The notes below the pieces were generated by a model. That model did no database searches. It saw only the letters and a program-made list of their open reading frames with translations, and was not told where the DNA came from. Below are positions 34,301-42,086 of a DNA stretch of 42,228 nucleotides, piece by piece. Position 1 is the first letter of the stretch; each line of letters begins with the position of its first letter. Source of the DNA: an uncultured Microscilla sp. (GTDB lineage: Bacteria > Bacteroidota > Bacteroidia > Cytophagales > Microscillaceae); contig NZ_CANLRP010000058.1 of the NCBI RefSeq assembly GCF_947493425.1, forward strand, positions 1 through 42,228, given 5' to 3'. The translations under genes were made by a program, and so were the position numbers.

Positions 34301-35698
34301 TTTAGGAATGGTGAGGCCAGTGGCCTGATAAAGTGTACCTGAGGTATTGACCAATTCGATTACTTCAGTAGAAGAGCTCTGGTAATTGGGAATTACTCCT
34401 CCACTTTTATCGAGCAATAGCACATATTTTGTATATCCGGCAGTCAGTGCAGGCAATAGGCTTGCGTCTACGGTAATGTCGGTGCTGCCCACGTCATTGG
34501 TATGGTCAAACCTCCAGCTCCGCTCCAGTACCCTGGAGTTTACTCCAGCATTGGGTGCTCCGCTGGCTGTCCAGGCTGTAATTGCTTGGTCGTTGTGCCC
34601 AACAAATAAATAGTCACCGTCGTTCAGGTTGCCACTATTCACCTTTATCTCAAATATATTTTGTCCTTGACTGGTAGTATGTTCGTTACCAGCCGTTTCG
34701 CGCCCTACGCCTATTACATTGTAGCCATAACGCAACTGATATTCATATTTATCATCACCTATAGGGTTGGCTATATACTTGGCTCCCAGGTAGTTTTCTA
34801 CAATTGTTCGCTCAGCGTCATTCAACACCCGCTCATACTGAATCATTTCAGCAATGTCACCATTCAAGTAAGCAGGAGTACTGTCAGGGCTATTATTAGT
34901 CAGCACGGTTTGTCCGTTTACTGCCCCCATGCCTGGGGTGTCAGGGTGTGTATACAACCGCCCCAGCCCTGAAGTAGTACCAAATTGTACCCCGTTTAAA
35001 TACCCAGTAATTGTTCCGGTGTAAGTAGCAGGATCATTTGGATCAGGTCCCGCGTTGGTTGCGTCATATACGTGGGTAATGATATAAGGGGTATTGGCAG
35101 ATACTGCTGTAGAAATGTATTGGTATTGCCAGCCATCATAAGGACCATCAGATGTTACTTGATTGTAAACCCCCATGATAAGGTTACCATTCTCGATGTA
35201 GATATTCAGACCTCGTACATTACCTCCCTGTTCATAAATCATTTGGCGGGTATTGACATTGTTCCCTGTACGAAAAACTATATAAGTGGTTCGTTCGTCA
35301 TAAGGACCATTGCCATTGATGTCGTTTGAGGTATTGAATAATAAGCGTTGATTGAGCCCGTTAAACTTAATTACTGGGCGGTTGTTGATGCCTTGCCCAG
35401 CCAAAGTTCGTAATAGAGGGCGTTGCCCAGCGTTATTTTGGTAGGGGTTATTGGCAATCACGCTTAATGATTCGTCTTGCCAGGTTTGTACTAGTGTATT
35501 GTCGGCTGGAGTAGATGAACCATTGATAATGCCATCTGCCTTAAGCCAAACCTTGTTGTCGCTATCTCCTGCTGACTCTGTGCTTACTCCACCAGGGCCT
35601 TTTTGACTCCAGGCGGTAGTACAGGCAAATAGCATGACAACAAAAAACATAATTATATCTTTGATTTTCAATATTTCGTTGTTCATTACAGGCTTCAA
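31385..35698 (-). CDS. Giant T9SS-exported surface protein with LamG-like and Calx-beta domains
   Basis: A 1437-residue secreted protein. A signal peptide (FFVVMLFACTTAWSQ end) is followed by a LamG/ConA-like module (about 45-320), a DUF8202-type segment (IVENYLGAKYIANP, VGHNDQAI), and three Calx-beta repeats (about 475-820; GGVDYTLATSGTITFAAGQ and its parallels, each with a DDE-type calcium site such as DDETLILELHNP). A second LamG-like module follows with its own DUF8202-type segment (about 840-1250, RIIENYLSAKYSI). Next is a fibronectin-like stretch (about 1260-1350, VGLQWTTIQEKDNDYFAIER) and a type IX secretion C-terminal domain (about 1360-1437, IRLFPNPTVNWAFV...LPQGIYIITL). It is probably a calcium-dependent adhesin or polymer-binding surface protein. 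It is monocistronic. Confidence 0.92.
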   Translation of the reverse strand: MKPVMNNEILKIKDIIMFFVVMLFACTTAWSQKGPGGVSTESAGDSDNKVWLKADGIINGSSTPADNTLVQTWQDESLSVIANNPYQNNAGQRPLLRTLAGQGINNRPVIKFNGLNQRLLFNTSNDINGNGPYDERTTYIVFRTGNNVNTRQMIYEQGGNVRGLNIYIENGNLIMGVYNQVTSDGPYDGWQYQYISTAVSANTPYIITHVYDATNAGPDPNDPATYTGTITGYLNGVQFGTTSGLGRLYTHPDTPGMGAVNGQTVLTNNSPDSTPAYLNGDIAEMIQYERVLNDAERTIVENYLGAKYIANPIGDDKYEYQLRYGYNVIGVGRETAGNEHTTSQGQNIFEIKVNSGNLNDGDYLFVGHNDQAITAWTASGAPNAGVNSRVLERSWRFDHTNDVGSTDITVDASLLPALTAGYTKYVLLLDKSGGVIPNYQSSSTEVIELVNTSGTLYQATGLTIPKGTFATIGEVIPTVEFIEAESYKFETNTPSNSVTAQLNYTPASPVTINYQVTGGTATNGGVDYTLATSGTITFAAGQHTNSVTLVTNDDAISESTETVLLSIPSVVTAGITIGAQNTHTFNIYDNDAPPKFNFATSTSVFAEDAGTVSVRISRTGSTAGVASVDYRLRVSGGAGTSAEGTDYTFTAGTANFADGVAFVDISVNLLTDGTDEDDETLILELHNPSVGTNLQTPIEHTITITDIDPTPIASFELSTQTNDESVSLPVINVNLSVPSAKVVTVEYQIDMASSTATSSLDYSLATTGTITFLPGETTASLAITAFIVDDSEVEPNETIVMELQNPANATIDAAKDQHIYIIEENDPFGYLAAAGVGERSFNVFWLQADKLVGYTNTFTDSSPNNNPATQTNAANQPTLQSNVINSMPALQFDGDDYMTFDNDASINAPSGSPNYHERKIIFLVIRTGADVINRQTIFEQGGGTRGLSFYIDNNELYFHGWNNADDDGGLTTPWGADGGGAPAKFVKGGITANTNYIVALFYDHLNDKMEGFINGTSIGSTTGVGRLFSHSAASLGGIDGGSRYHDNAAPGGRDEFTGHIAEVIYYNDQALNEARRRIIENYLSAKYSITITNQYYTFSGTHNGDVIGIGQTNFDSNHADSQGEGVLRVRQPSSLNNGDFVMVGHNNLAMNEADGMDIPSTAFSRLKRTWKVGAAGSVGTVTLDFDMSNNQVSNADDVILLKDSDSDGSFSDENIMTGFVAAAYDGSTKILTFENVSLNNGDEFTVVSLRSTSPLPVSLVSFTAKTIDQQKVGLQWTTIQEKDNDYFAIERSSDGITFEEIGRVKGLGNSTTPYTYQWVDQTPKTGLNYYRLKQVDFDGASTYSQWVSALVAQSKQPQIRLFPNPTVNWAFVTLPSDNALIDAKAADAQGKVVATHLKIVRQDNGNYGIDLQTLPQGIYIITLRTSTQVYTLRILKI

Positions 35699-35735
35699 AT
35701 TGTTGTAAATGTTCTTGGTCTGGGAAAAATTAATC

Positions 35736-35897
35736 AGAGCTTGTTTAAATTTTCGGTCATAGGAGATTTTATAATGAGTTTTCGGATTAGATGCGTCAAA
35801 TTTTGAAGTAATAGCAGCGCTATTGCTGATAAATTTGACAATATATAATCAGGAAAATCGTGTAAAAGACCTAATTATTGAATTTTAAACAAGCTCT
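35736..35897. repeat. MITE-like palindromic element C
   Basis: Ends are 14-bp perfect inverted repeats AGAGCTTGTTTAAA (35736-35749) and TTTAAACAAGCTCT (35884-35897). An inner pair GTCAAATTT/AAATTTGAC (35795-35803 and 35831-35839) surrounds AATAGCAGCGCTATT (35810-35824), the same 15-base core as element B. It is about 162 bp without an ORF, lying between the T9SS gene and the DUF3299-like gene. Confidence 0.7.
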
Positions 35898-36161
35898 CAG
35901 TGTGTTGCTTGCTGTTTGAAGGAGTGATTATTTAAATTTGATCATTAAAGCATTAATAAAGTAAAAACAGTCATTATATTTAATATGTTTGTTTTTTTCG
36001 ATTAAACTCTCATTTATATAGGTAAACAACCTTGAAAAACGATAGGGGTTTTACCTATGAAAATAACAAAAAAAGCAAAAAAATAGTATATTATGCCTTT
36101 AAGATTCGCCTTTGTTTAAAGTTGTAAAGCTATTTTCACTATTTTAAAACAAAATATTTTT
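35898..36161. other. AT-rich intergenic, no gene seen
   Basis: These 264 bases between element C and the next gene contain no ORF of merit, hairpin with a T tract, or clear promoter. Confidence 0.5.
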
Positions 36162-36593
36162 ATGCACTTTAAAACTTCATTTATTACGTTATTATCGTTG
36201 GTGTTGTTTACGTCATTTGTTGGCGTAACAAGCTTCAATAATGATATTTGGAAAATTTTATTAAAGGTAAAATACCATTTTAAAGACAATAAGTATATAC
36301 CCAAATTTGAAGCCAAACATAAGGCACTTGATCGTAAAACAGTGACCATTAGTGGGTATATGTACCCACTAGATGAAGCCAAAGAGCATCAATACTTTAT
36401 GCTATCCTATTACCCTATTAAAGTTTGTTTTTTTTGTGGAGGGGCTGGCCCTGAGTCTATTATAGAAGTAAACACCCGAAAACCGATAAAATTTACCAGT
36501 AAAAAAATCACCCTTACCGGTCAATTGCGTCTCAACCCTGATGACCCTGATCGAATGTTTTTTATTTTGTTAAATGCCAGACAAAACAGGTAA
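36162..36593 (+). CDS. Secreted DUF3299-like protein
   Basis: A 143-residue exported protein: signal peptide (HFKTSFITLLSLVLFTSFVG, cut near VTS), then a small beta domain resembling DUF3299 proteins of Bacteroidetes. The landmarks are VTISGYMYPLDEAKEHQYFM, CFFCGGAGPES (Cys pair CFFC) and ITLTGQLRLN. The Cys-x-x-Cys and position after a GYMYPL beta strand suggest a redox or metal-binding site (inference). Related proteins elsewhere lie near copper or respiratory genes, and a NosL-like gene is present 6.5 kb away here, but the two are not an operon. I am sure of the overall family only moderately. Confidence 0.7.
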   Translation: MHFKTSFITLLSLVLFTSFVGVTSFNNDIWKILLKVKYHFKDNKYIPKFEAKHKALDRKTVTISGYMYPLDEAKEHQYFMLSYYPIKVCFFCGGAGPESIIEVNTRKPIKFTSKKITLTGQLRLNPDDPDRMFFILLNARQNR

Positions 36594-36760
36594 TTCGTGA
36601 AAACTCTGAAATAAGTATATTAAAAGTAATTATTTGGCAAATTTCATTTTCACTTATGTTAGGTAAGCTTCATAGTGCTGGCCTCTGTATTTAATTTAGG
36701 GGCGTTGTTATTTCGCGAAGCATCACCAACAAAACAGGAATAACAGGCAATGGTAAAATG

Positions 36761-37492
36761 TTATCCTTGCAAGTTTTTCCAGAACTCCATCTCAGCCTGA
36801 GCTCCAGTTTGTTTGTTGGCTATAAACTCCTCTATAGAGCTAAAAGTGTGTAAACAACCATGCTGCATCAAGGCTATCTGGTTGCCCATTAATAAAGCTT
36901 CTTTGATGTCATGAGTGATGAATAGCCCTGTAATTTGATATTGGGCAATCATAGACTTTAATAATTGCTGCATTTGTTGGCGAGTATCAGGGTCCAGGTT
37001 GCCAAAAGGCTCATCGAGTAATAGCAATTGAGGTTTGATGATTAAGGCACGCCCAAACGATACTCTTTGTTTTTGTCCACCCGATATTTCATAAGGCATT
37101 TTATGCGCTTCATTGGCAAGTCCTAATGCCTCTAGTAATTCCTCTGTTTTTTGTTGAATGATTTTTTTTTGTGCTTTCCCCCGGTGTTTTTGCAGTCTTA
37201 AGCCAAAAGCTACATTGTCGAACACATTCAAATGCGGAAAGAGCAGGCTTTCCTGGTATAAGTACACTATTTTTCTTTGGTGTGCTGGTACTTTGTTCAT
37301 TACTTGGTCATTGACCAATATTTGCCCTTGGTTGGGTGGTTCGAGCCCGGCAAGTATTTTCAATAAAGTGGTTTTACCGCTCCCTGATTTACCCAAAATG
37401 CTTAATACTTTATTTTGAGTAAGTTGAAAACTTATGTTGTCTAAAACTATTTTATTTTGGTAAGATTTGCTTATATTTTTAACTTCTAACAT
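36761..37492 (-). CDS. Orphan ABC transporter ATP-binding protein
   Basis: A 243-residue ABC ATPase with all motifs intact: Walker A GKSGSGKTT (about 34-42), Q loop in YLYQESLLFPHLNVFDNVAFGL, signature SGGQKQRVSFGRAL, Walker B LLLLDEPFGNLD and the switch His in FITHD. The overall pattern is that of the PotA/CysA/Fbp-type importers of polyamine, sulfate or iron. No permease or binding-protein gene is next to it. It lacks the C-terminal TOBE/MalK regulatory domain. It may serve a permease elsewhere or a metal exporter. A possible -7 box is at 37615-37622. Confidence 0.9.
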   Translation of the reverse strand: MLEVKNISKSYQNKIVLDNISFQLTQNKVLSILGKSGSGKTTLLKILAGLEPPNQGQILVNDQVMNKVPAHQRKIVYLYQESLLFPHLNVFDNVAFGLRLQKHRGKAQKKIIQQKTEELLEALGLANEAHKMPYEISGGQKQRVSFGRALIIKPQLLLLDEPFGNLDPDTRQQMQQLLKSMIAQYQITGLFITHDIKEALLMGNQIALMQHGCLHTFSSIEEFIANKQTGAQAEMEFWKNLQG

Positions 37493-37614
37493 CGTAATAA
37501 ATTATAGCCCTATAATTGAGTACAACTTCAATCGCCAGTAATTATTCTTTGGTAAAAACCGTGTTTTTGTAATGTTTTGGTATACTGGGCACTTTGATCT
37601 TCATCACAAAAAAG

Positions 37615-37622
37615 CAAAAATA
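37615..37622 (-). promoter_or_regulatory. Possible -7 box for the ABC ATPase gene
   Basis: The minus strand reads TATTTTTG, matching TAnnTTTG, about 125 bases before the start at 37492. No clear -33 box. Confidence 0.3.
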
Positions 37623-37709
37623 CTTGGATTCTTTCATTTTTGATGTCAATATTACTTATTCGTCTTTTAGTACATAATAGTGATTGCCTGAAGGTTGTGA
37701 TTTGATAAT

Positions 37710-39425
37710 ATGTGGAGCATTATTTTTTTATATAAAAAACTTAAAATATATACCCTCATTTTTGTATTAATCGGCGTTGCCGGGTTTCAGCCTGCGATGG
37801 CAATGTCTTATGCTCCTTTAGAAAAAAGCAGTTACATAGCCTTTCCATTGTTATTGGCAGCCTATCATCTGATGTCTTTCCTGGTGAACTTGTCTCATAG
37901 GTTGCACTTGAAGCTTGTTGGGCTTGCGGTAGCAGTTGCAGTGAGTCTTGGTCAACCCGATGAACTTATTCATTTATTTTATAACCCCAGGGCATACGCG
38001 CACGACCTGGGGCTATTTACAATGCTGGTAGTACCCGTTTTTTTGTTGTTTGGGGTACATTTTCTAAAACCTGCAACTACCAAACGGTGGCAGGATTATA
38101 TGTTTTGGGCATCTATAGCTGCCTATACACTGGCAACCTCTGCCCATTATCTTGATTTTTATTCTCAGCATATTTCTATAGTGTTTATTGCTGGGGTTAC
38201 TTTGTTGGTAGGGTTGCATTTGTGGAAATTTTTGTCAGAAAAAAAAACAGCATATATACTTTTTGCCCTGGGCTTTTTAATTTGGGTCAGTATTTTTATT
38301 GTGAATATTATTGCCCAGGTACATTATTATGAAATACCCCTTATGTTGGTATTGATGTTTTTTTCGGGAGCACTGTTTAAACAGCAACAGGTACAGGAGC
38401 GTTTGCTTTATCTTCAGCAAAACAGCGATTTGCAACAACAGGTACACACGCAACAACAAACCATTCATCAACAGCAAGAAGCTATTCATGAAAAAGACAA
38501 AATTATAAGGGTAAAAGAAAAACGTTTGCAAACCAATAAATCTATTTTGGAAAAAGCAGGCAGACGTCTTAAAGAGAAAGAAAGAGTATTGAAGCTCCAA
38601 AACCAGCAAATTACCAAAAGCATAGAGTATGCCCGCAATATTCAGGATGCTATTTTGCCCACCGAACAAGCACTTCAGCAATTGTTTAAAGACTATTTTG
38701 TGTTATTTAGACCCAAAGACATTGTCTCAGGCGATTTTTATTGGTGTAGTCAAGTTACCCTCGAACAGCCGTCCAATACTGCCATTGCTCGTTTTGTATA
38801 CCAAACCAAAAAACAATACACCTTTTTGGCGGTAGTAGACTGTACCGGACACGGGGTGCCGGGAGCTTTTATGAGTATGATTGGGAACACTTTGCTTAAC
38901 GAGATTGTCAATGAAAAAGCAGTGTATGCTCCCTCACAAATCTTAGAAACTTTACATCAAACCATTCGTGCTGATTTGAAACAGGCATACTCTGGCAATA
39001 ATGACGGGATGGATATATGCCTTTGTCGATTGGAAAAACTGGAAGGAGGTAAAACAGAGGTGTTGTTTGCGGGGGCAAAACGCGACTTGTTTTGTCTACA
39101 TCAACGTGAGTTGATAGTAGTGGCAGGTGATAGAAAAACGATTGGAGGCACACAAAAAGAAGAGTATCGAAGTTTTTCTCTCCAAAAAGTAGTGTTAGAC
39201 CAGGGAGATAGAGTATACCTGACTACTGATGGGCTCACTGATATGGCTATGGGTGCCAAAAGCCGTAAAAGTTTTGGTACAAAACGCCTTAAATCTTTTA
39301 TCGACCAGTGTGTTGATAAAAGCATAGATGAGCAGTATACATTATTGAATGGGTTAGTAGAAAAATACAAGACGGGCACCGAGCAACGCGACGATATTTT
39401 GGTGCTTGCCATAGAGTTGCAATAG
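37710..39425 (+). CDS. Membrane sensor with SpoIIE/PP2C phosphatase output
   Basis: A 571-residue protein with about seven TM helices (residues 12-225), a long Gln-rich coiled coil (about 226-320, QQQVQERLLY through VHTQQQTIHQQQEAIHEKD) and a SpoIIE-type PP2C domain (about 325-571). Conserved segments are AILPTEQALQQLF, FRPKDIVSGDFYW and D377-C378-TGHGVPGAFMSM, where Asp377 is kept but the usual Gly is Cys. The final metal Asp pair is D561-D562 in QRDDILVLAIE. It lacks the extracellular 7TMR-DISMED2 domain of the protein at 19670. Both share the YAR-x-IQ-AIL junction helix, so they are related paralogues. It may dephosphorylate an anti-anti-sigma factor (family knowledge). Confidence 0.88.
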   Translation: MWSIIFLYKKLKIYTLIFVLIGVAGFQPAMAMSYAPLEKSSYIAFPLLLAAYHLMSFLVNLSHRLHLKLVGLAVAVAVSLGQPDELIHLFYNPRAYAHDLGLFTMLVVPVFLLFGVHFLKPATTKRWQDYMFWASIAAYTLATSAHYLDFYSQHISIVFIAGVTLLVGLHLWKFLSEKKTAYILFALGFLIWVSIFIVNIIAQVHYYEIPLMLVLMFFSGALFKQQQVQERLLYLQQNSDLQQQVHTQQQTIHQQQEAIHEKDKIIRVKEKRLQTNKSILEKAGRRLKEKERVLKLQNQQITKSIEYARNIQDAILPTEQALQQLFKDYFVLFRPKDIVSGDFYWCSQVTLEQPSNTAIARFVYQTKKQYTFLAVVDCTGHGVPGAFMSMIGNTLLNEIVNEKAVYAPSQILETLHQTIRADLKQAYSGNNDGMDICLCRLEKLEGGKTEVLFAGAKRDLFCLHQRELIVVAGDRKTIGGTQKEEYRSFSLQKVVLDQGDRVYLTTDGLTDMAMGAKSRKSFGTKRLKSFIDQCVDKSIDEQYTLLNGLVEKYKTGTEQRDDILVLAIELQ

Positions 39426-39438
39426 CTGTGGGCCTACA

Positions 39439-39474
39439 AAAAACCCTTACACTTTATGAAATGTAAGGGTTTTT
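39439..39474. terminator. Bidirectional terminator
   Basis: AAAAACCCTTACA (39439-39451) and TGTAAGGGTTTTT (39462-39474) are exact complements with a ten-base loop. It lies between the SpoIIE-type gene and the convergent pspA. Confidence 0.9.
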
Positions 39475-39501
39475 GGAGTATTACAGTAGAATCCCGCTAA
39501 A

Positions 39502-40179
39502 TTAAATTCCGCCCTGGTTCAACTTGGCTCTTAGTTTTGCCAAATCGTCATCCACAGCAGAGCTTTGCTCTAGTTGTTTAAACTCATCATTCAATGAGGC
39601 AGAACCGTCGCCAGAAAGCTCAGTGAAAGCTTCTGCTTCTGCTTCTGCTTTTAAGATTTTTTCTTCAAACTTGTCAAATTTAGAGAAAGTGCTGTTTGCA
39701 TCGAAGCTACCCACTTGCTTGGCAATTTTCTTTTGAGCATCCGCAGCTTCTTGTCTTGCCAACAAAGTGCTTTCTTTCATTTTAGCTTCGTTCAGTTTTG
39801 CCTTTAGAGTGTCGACCTGACCTTTCAACTTGCTTGTTGTAGCAGTTGCCTGGTCATACATCCCTTTGTATTGGTTGGCTTGTCCTTCGGCATCTGCTTT
39901 TTTGGCAAGTGCTTTACGTGCAAGGTCTTCGTTACCAGCACTCAAAGCTTGCATTGCCTTTTGCTCCCAGTTTTGAGCAGCAGTTGCATGTTGTTTATAA
40001 GAACGCTCCATTTTCTTTTCTTGTGCCATTGCTGTAGCCAGCGCAGAGGTTGCTTTAGCAATAGATTCTTGCATCTCTACTACCATCAGCTTGATCATCT
40101 TTGAAGGATCTTCTGCTTTATCGAGGGCATCGTTTACATTGGCTTTGAAAATATCGGATATTCTACCAAAAATCCCCAT
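39502..40179 (-). CDS. pspA: PspA/IM30 family membrane-stress protein
   Basis: A 225-residue PspA/IM30 family protein of mostly coiled-coil helices. Landmarks are the amphipathic N-terminus MGIFGRISDIFKANVNDALDKAEDPSKM, a Q/E/A-rich helical hairpin with ALAKKADAEGQANQYKGMYDQ in it, and a final helix KLRAKLNQG. These are ESCRT-III-like proteins that protect or remodel the inner membrane. The length is typical of IM30/Vipp1-like forms rather than the shorter E. coli PspA. No pspB, pspC or pspF gene is adjacent; in Bacteroidetes solo pspA is common. Confidence 0.93.
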   Translation of the reverse strand: MGIFGRISDIFKANVNDALDKAEDPSKMIKLMVVEMQESIAKATSALATAMAQEKKMERSYKQHATAAQNWEQKAMQALSAGNEDLARKALAKKADAEGQANQYKGMYDQATATTSKLKGQVDTLKAKLNEAKMKESTLLARQEAADAQKKIAKQVGSFDANSTFSKFDKFEEKILKAEAEAEAFTELSGDGSASLNDEFKQLEQSSAVDDDLAKLRAKLNQGGI

Positions 40180-40718
40180 ATATATGTGCGGTTTTAAGTT
40201 TATAAAATAAGTTTACAATTTGATTTCTTAGTGTAATATTACAAAATAATATGCAACTTCGAAAATTATCATGTTGAGTTATATTTTACTACGGGCAAAC
40301 CCATATAGAGGTTATTACAGATTGTAATTCCCGTATGTTTGGACAATAACTTACACAAAATATTTTACTAAAAATAAGTGTTATGGCTTGATTAACAAGT
40401 ATTTTTACCTAAAAAATTTTTTTTATCTGTTTTTCAAACTCTTGGTGCATATTTTCCCTCAAATTTTTCACCAAAAGGTACGTTTTGTTTCTATGACAAA
40501 AAAACAATGACTATCAAAGACTGGTTTGTTGTTTTTAAGGTGTTTTTATTTGTTGTGGGGTAGCCTTGTGCAGTAGATGTTTGACGAGTTAAATCTTTGA
40601 CCTAAAAAGTACCCTACTTTATTGGATAGATTGGGTGTTTGAAACGCAAGAAATGGCTGTTTTTAGCTTTATGGTAGTGTGGTATTTATACCAATGTTAA
40701 CGAAGTAATATCAGGCAT
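40180..40718. other. Intergenic, no gene seen
   Basis: A roughly 540-base A/T-rich gap upstream of pspA. No ORF over 40 codons was found. It could carry the pspA promoter, but I see no convincing -33/-7 pair. Confidence 0.45.
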
Positions 40719-40747
40719 AAAAAATAAAACCGGGCTTTGGCAGCCCG
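40719..40747 (-). terminator. Terminator of the ROK-family gene
   Basis: On the minus strand CGGGCT pairs with AGCCCG (plus-strand 40731-40736 and 40742-40747), followed by GTTTTATTTTT. Confidence 0.8.
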
Positions 40748-40764
40748 ATGTTGTTTTGAGTGTG

Positions 40765-41679
40765 CTATTTTACCGTAAGCATGGCTGCTCCAAATACCCC
40801 AGCACTATCGCCCAGGGCAGGCTTTAAGAAAAGCGTGTCTAGTCTATGATTAAAAAGGTAAGGTTTGACTGCCTCTACTCCTTCGCTGTAAAGTGCCTCT
40901 ATATTGCCCAAGCCACCCCCCAGTACTATTGCGTCAGGATCTAATATATTAATCACATTGGCAATGGCTTTGCCAAAAAAATGGGTCAAATGTTGAATCG
41001 TTTCAGTAGCGTATTGATCTGTACCTTCTTTGTGTGCTTGTACGATATCTACCATCTGCTTTTTTTGCCCGGCTACTTTAGCATAATAACGCTCAGAGGC
41101 AGGACCTGAAATCATTGTTTCTACGCAGCCCACACGACCACAATAACATTTGCCACCTGATTCATCCAGAAAATTATGCCCCCACTCTCCGGCAATTCCG
41201 TGTCGACCGGTAAGCACCTGACGATTGACTACAATGCCACCACCTACCCCCGTGCCCATAATGACCCCAAAAACAGTATTGGCTTCAGGCAGGCGTTGTT
41301 GTACTACCCCCATGTTGGCTTCTGCTATAGCAAAACAGTTGGCATCGTTTGCCATCACCATCTGTATTTGTAGGGTTTGTTCCAAATCTTTGGCAAAAGG
41401 TTTACCATTGAGGCTTACCGTGTTGCTGTTTTTTAATGTTTGTGACTCAGGGTCTATAATACCGGGTGTACCCATGCCTATTATCTCAGGCTTGTGCCCC
41501 AGTTCCTCAGCTACATCATTTACCAGTTTGCCAATTCGAGTAATTACGTGTTCATAGCCTTGTTCGCTTTCGGTAGGTATTCGTTTACGTATGATTACTT
41601 CTGGATCGTCGGCAGATTTGAGCACTGCAAGTTCTATCTTGGTACCGCCCATATCTATGCCCCAAAGTGTCTTTGCCAT
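40765..41679 (-). CDS. ROK-family sugar kinase
   Basis: A 304-residue ROK kinase. It has the ATP-binding phosphate-1 segment WGIDMGGTKIELAVL at the start, a sugar/ATP site VMANDANCFAIAEANMG, and the ROK zinc motif GEWGHNFLDE then C-Y-C-G-R-V-G-CVE with all Cys/His kept. Near the C-terminus is IVLGGGLGN. ROK proteins phosphorylate glucose, fructose, N-acetylmannosamine or N-acetylglucosamine; this one has no DNA-binding domain, so it is an enzyme and not a repressor. The specificity cannot be read here. It stands alone, transcribed leftwards. Confidence 0.95.
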   Translation of the reverse strand: MAKTLWGIDMGGTKIELAVLKSADDPEVIIRKRIPTESEQGYEHVITRIGKLVNDVAEELGHKPEIIGMGTPGIIDPESQTLKNSNTVSLNGKPFAKDLEQTLQIQMVMANDANCFAIAEANMGVVQQRLPEANTVFGVIMGTGVGGGIVVNRQVLTGRHGIAGEWGHNFLDESGGKCYCGRVGCVETMISGPASERYYAKVAGQKKQMVDIVQAHKEGTDQYATETIQHLTHFFGKAIANVINILDPDAIVLGGGLGNIEALYSEGVEAVKPYLFNHRLDTLFLKPALGDSAGVFGAAMLTVK

Positions 41680-42054
41680 TTTACCAATAGGTTATTGCTT
41701 GATAAATTATGTTTATTAGTTGTAACCCAACAACATGCTGCATTGAATTATCAAATTTTAAACTAAAATCTAAATTTGCTGAAATCAAAAAAATGTTCTA
41801 AGTTTTTAGTGACATCGTTCAAAATTGAGTGCAATTAGAATACAATATTGAGTTATTGAAAGAAAATGGCGCTTAAATATTCAATATAAAGTGTAAAAGA
41901 AGAAGCTTTAAGTAGCAGCAAGTCTTGGGTGCCGATGTATATCGGTGTAATTAGCTACAAGATAAGAGCAACTTGCTTATAATTGCACCTACCCATTAGA
42001 TATGTTTAATTCTGCCTTGGTACTTAAGAAATGTTTTTTTTGATCTAAAGCCAA
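41680..42054. other. Intergenic, no gene seen
   Basis: These about 375 bases upstream of the ROK gene contain no convincing gene. A promoter for the ROK kinase must lie here, but no TAnnTTTG box was identified with confidence. Confidence 0.4.
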
Positions 42055-42086
42055 AACAAACACTGCCCAATGGACAAGTGTTTGTT
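42055..42086 (-). terminator. Hairpin near the window end
   Basis: AACAAACACT (42055-42064) is the exact complement of AGTGTTTGTT (42077-42086). On the minus strand it is followed by TTTTGG, so it could end a minus-strand gene lying to the right, outside the window. No gene is seen in 42087-42228 apart from an unconvincing 34-residue ORF. Confidence 0.45.
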
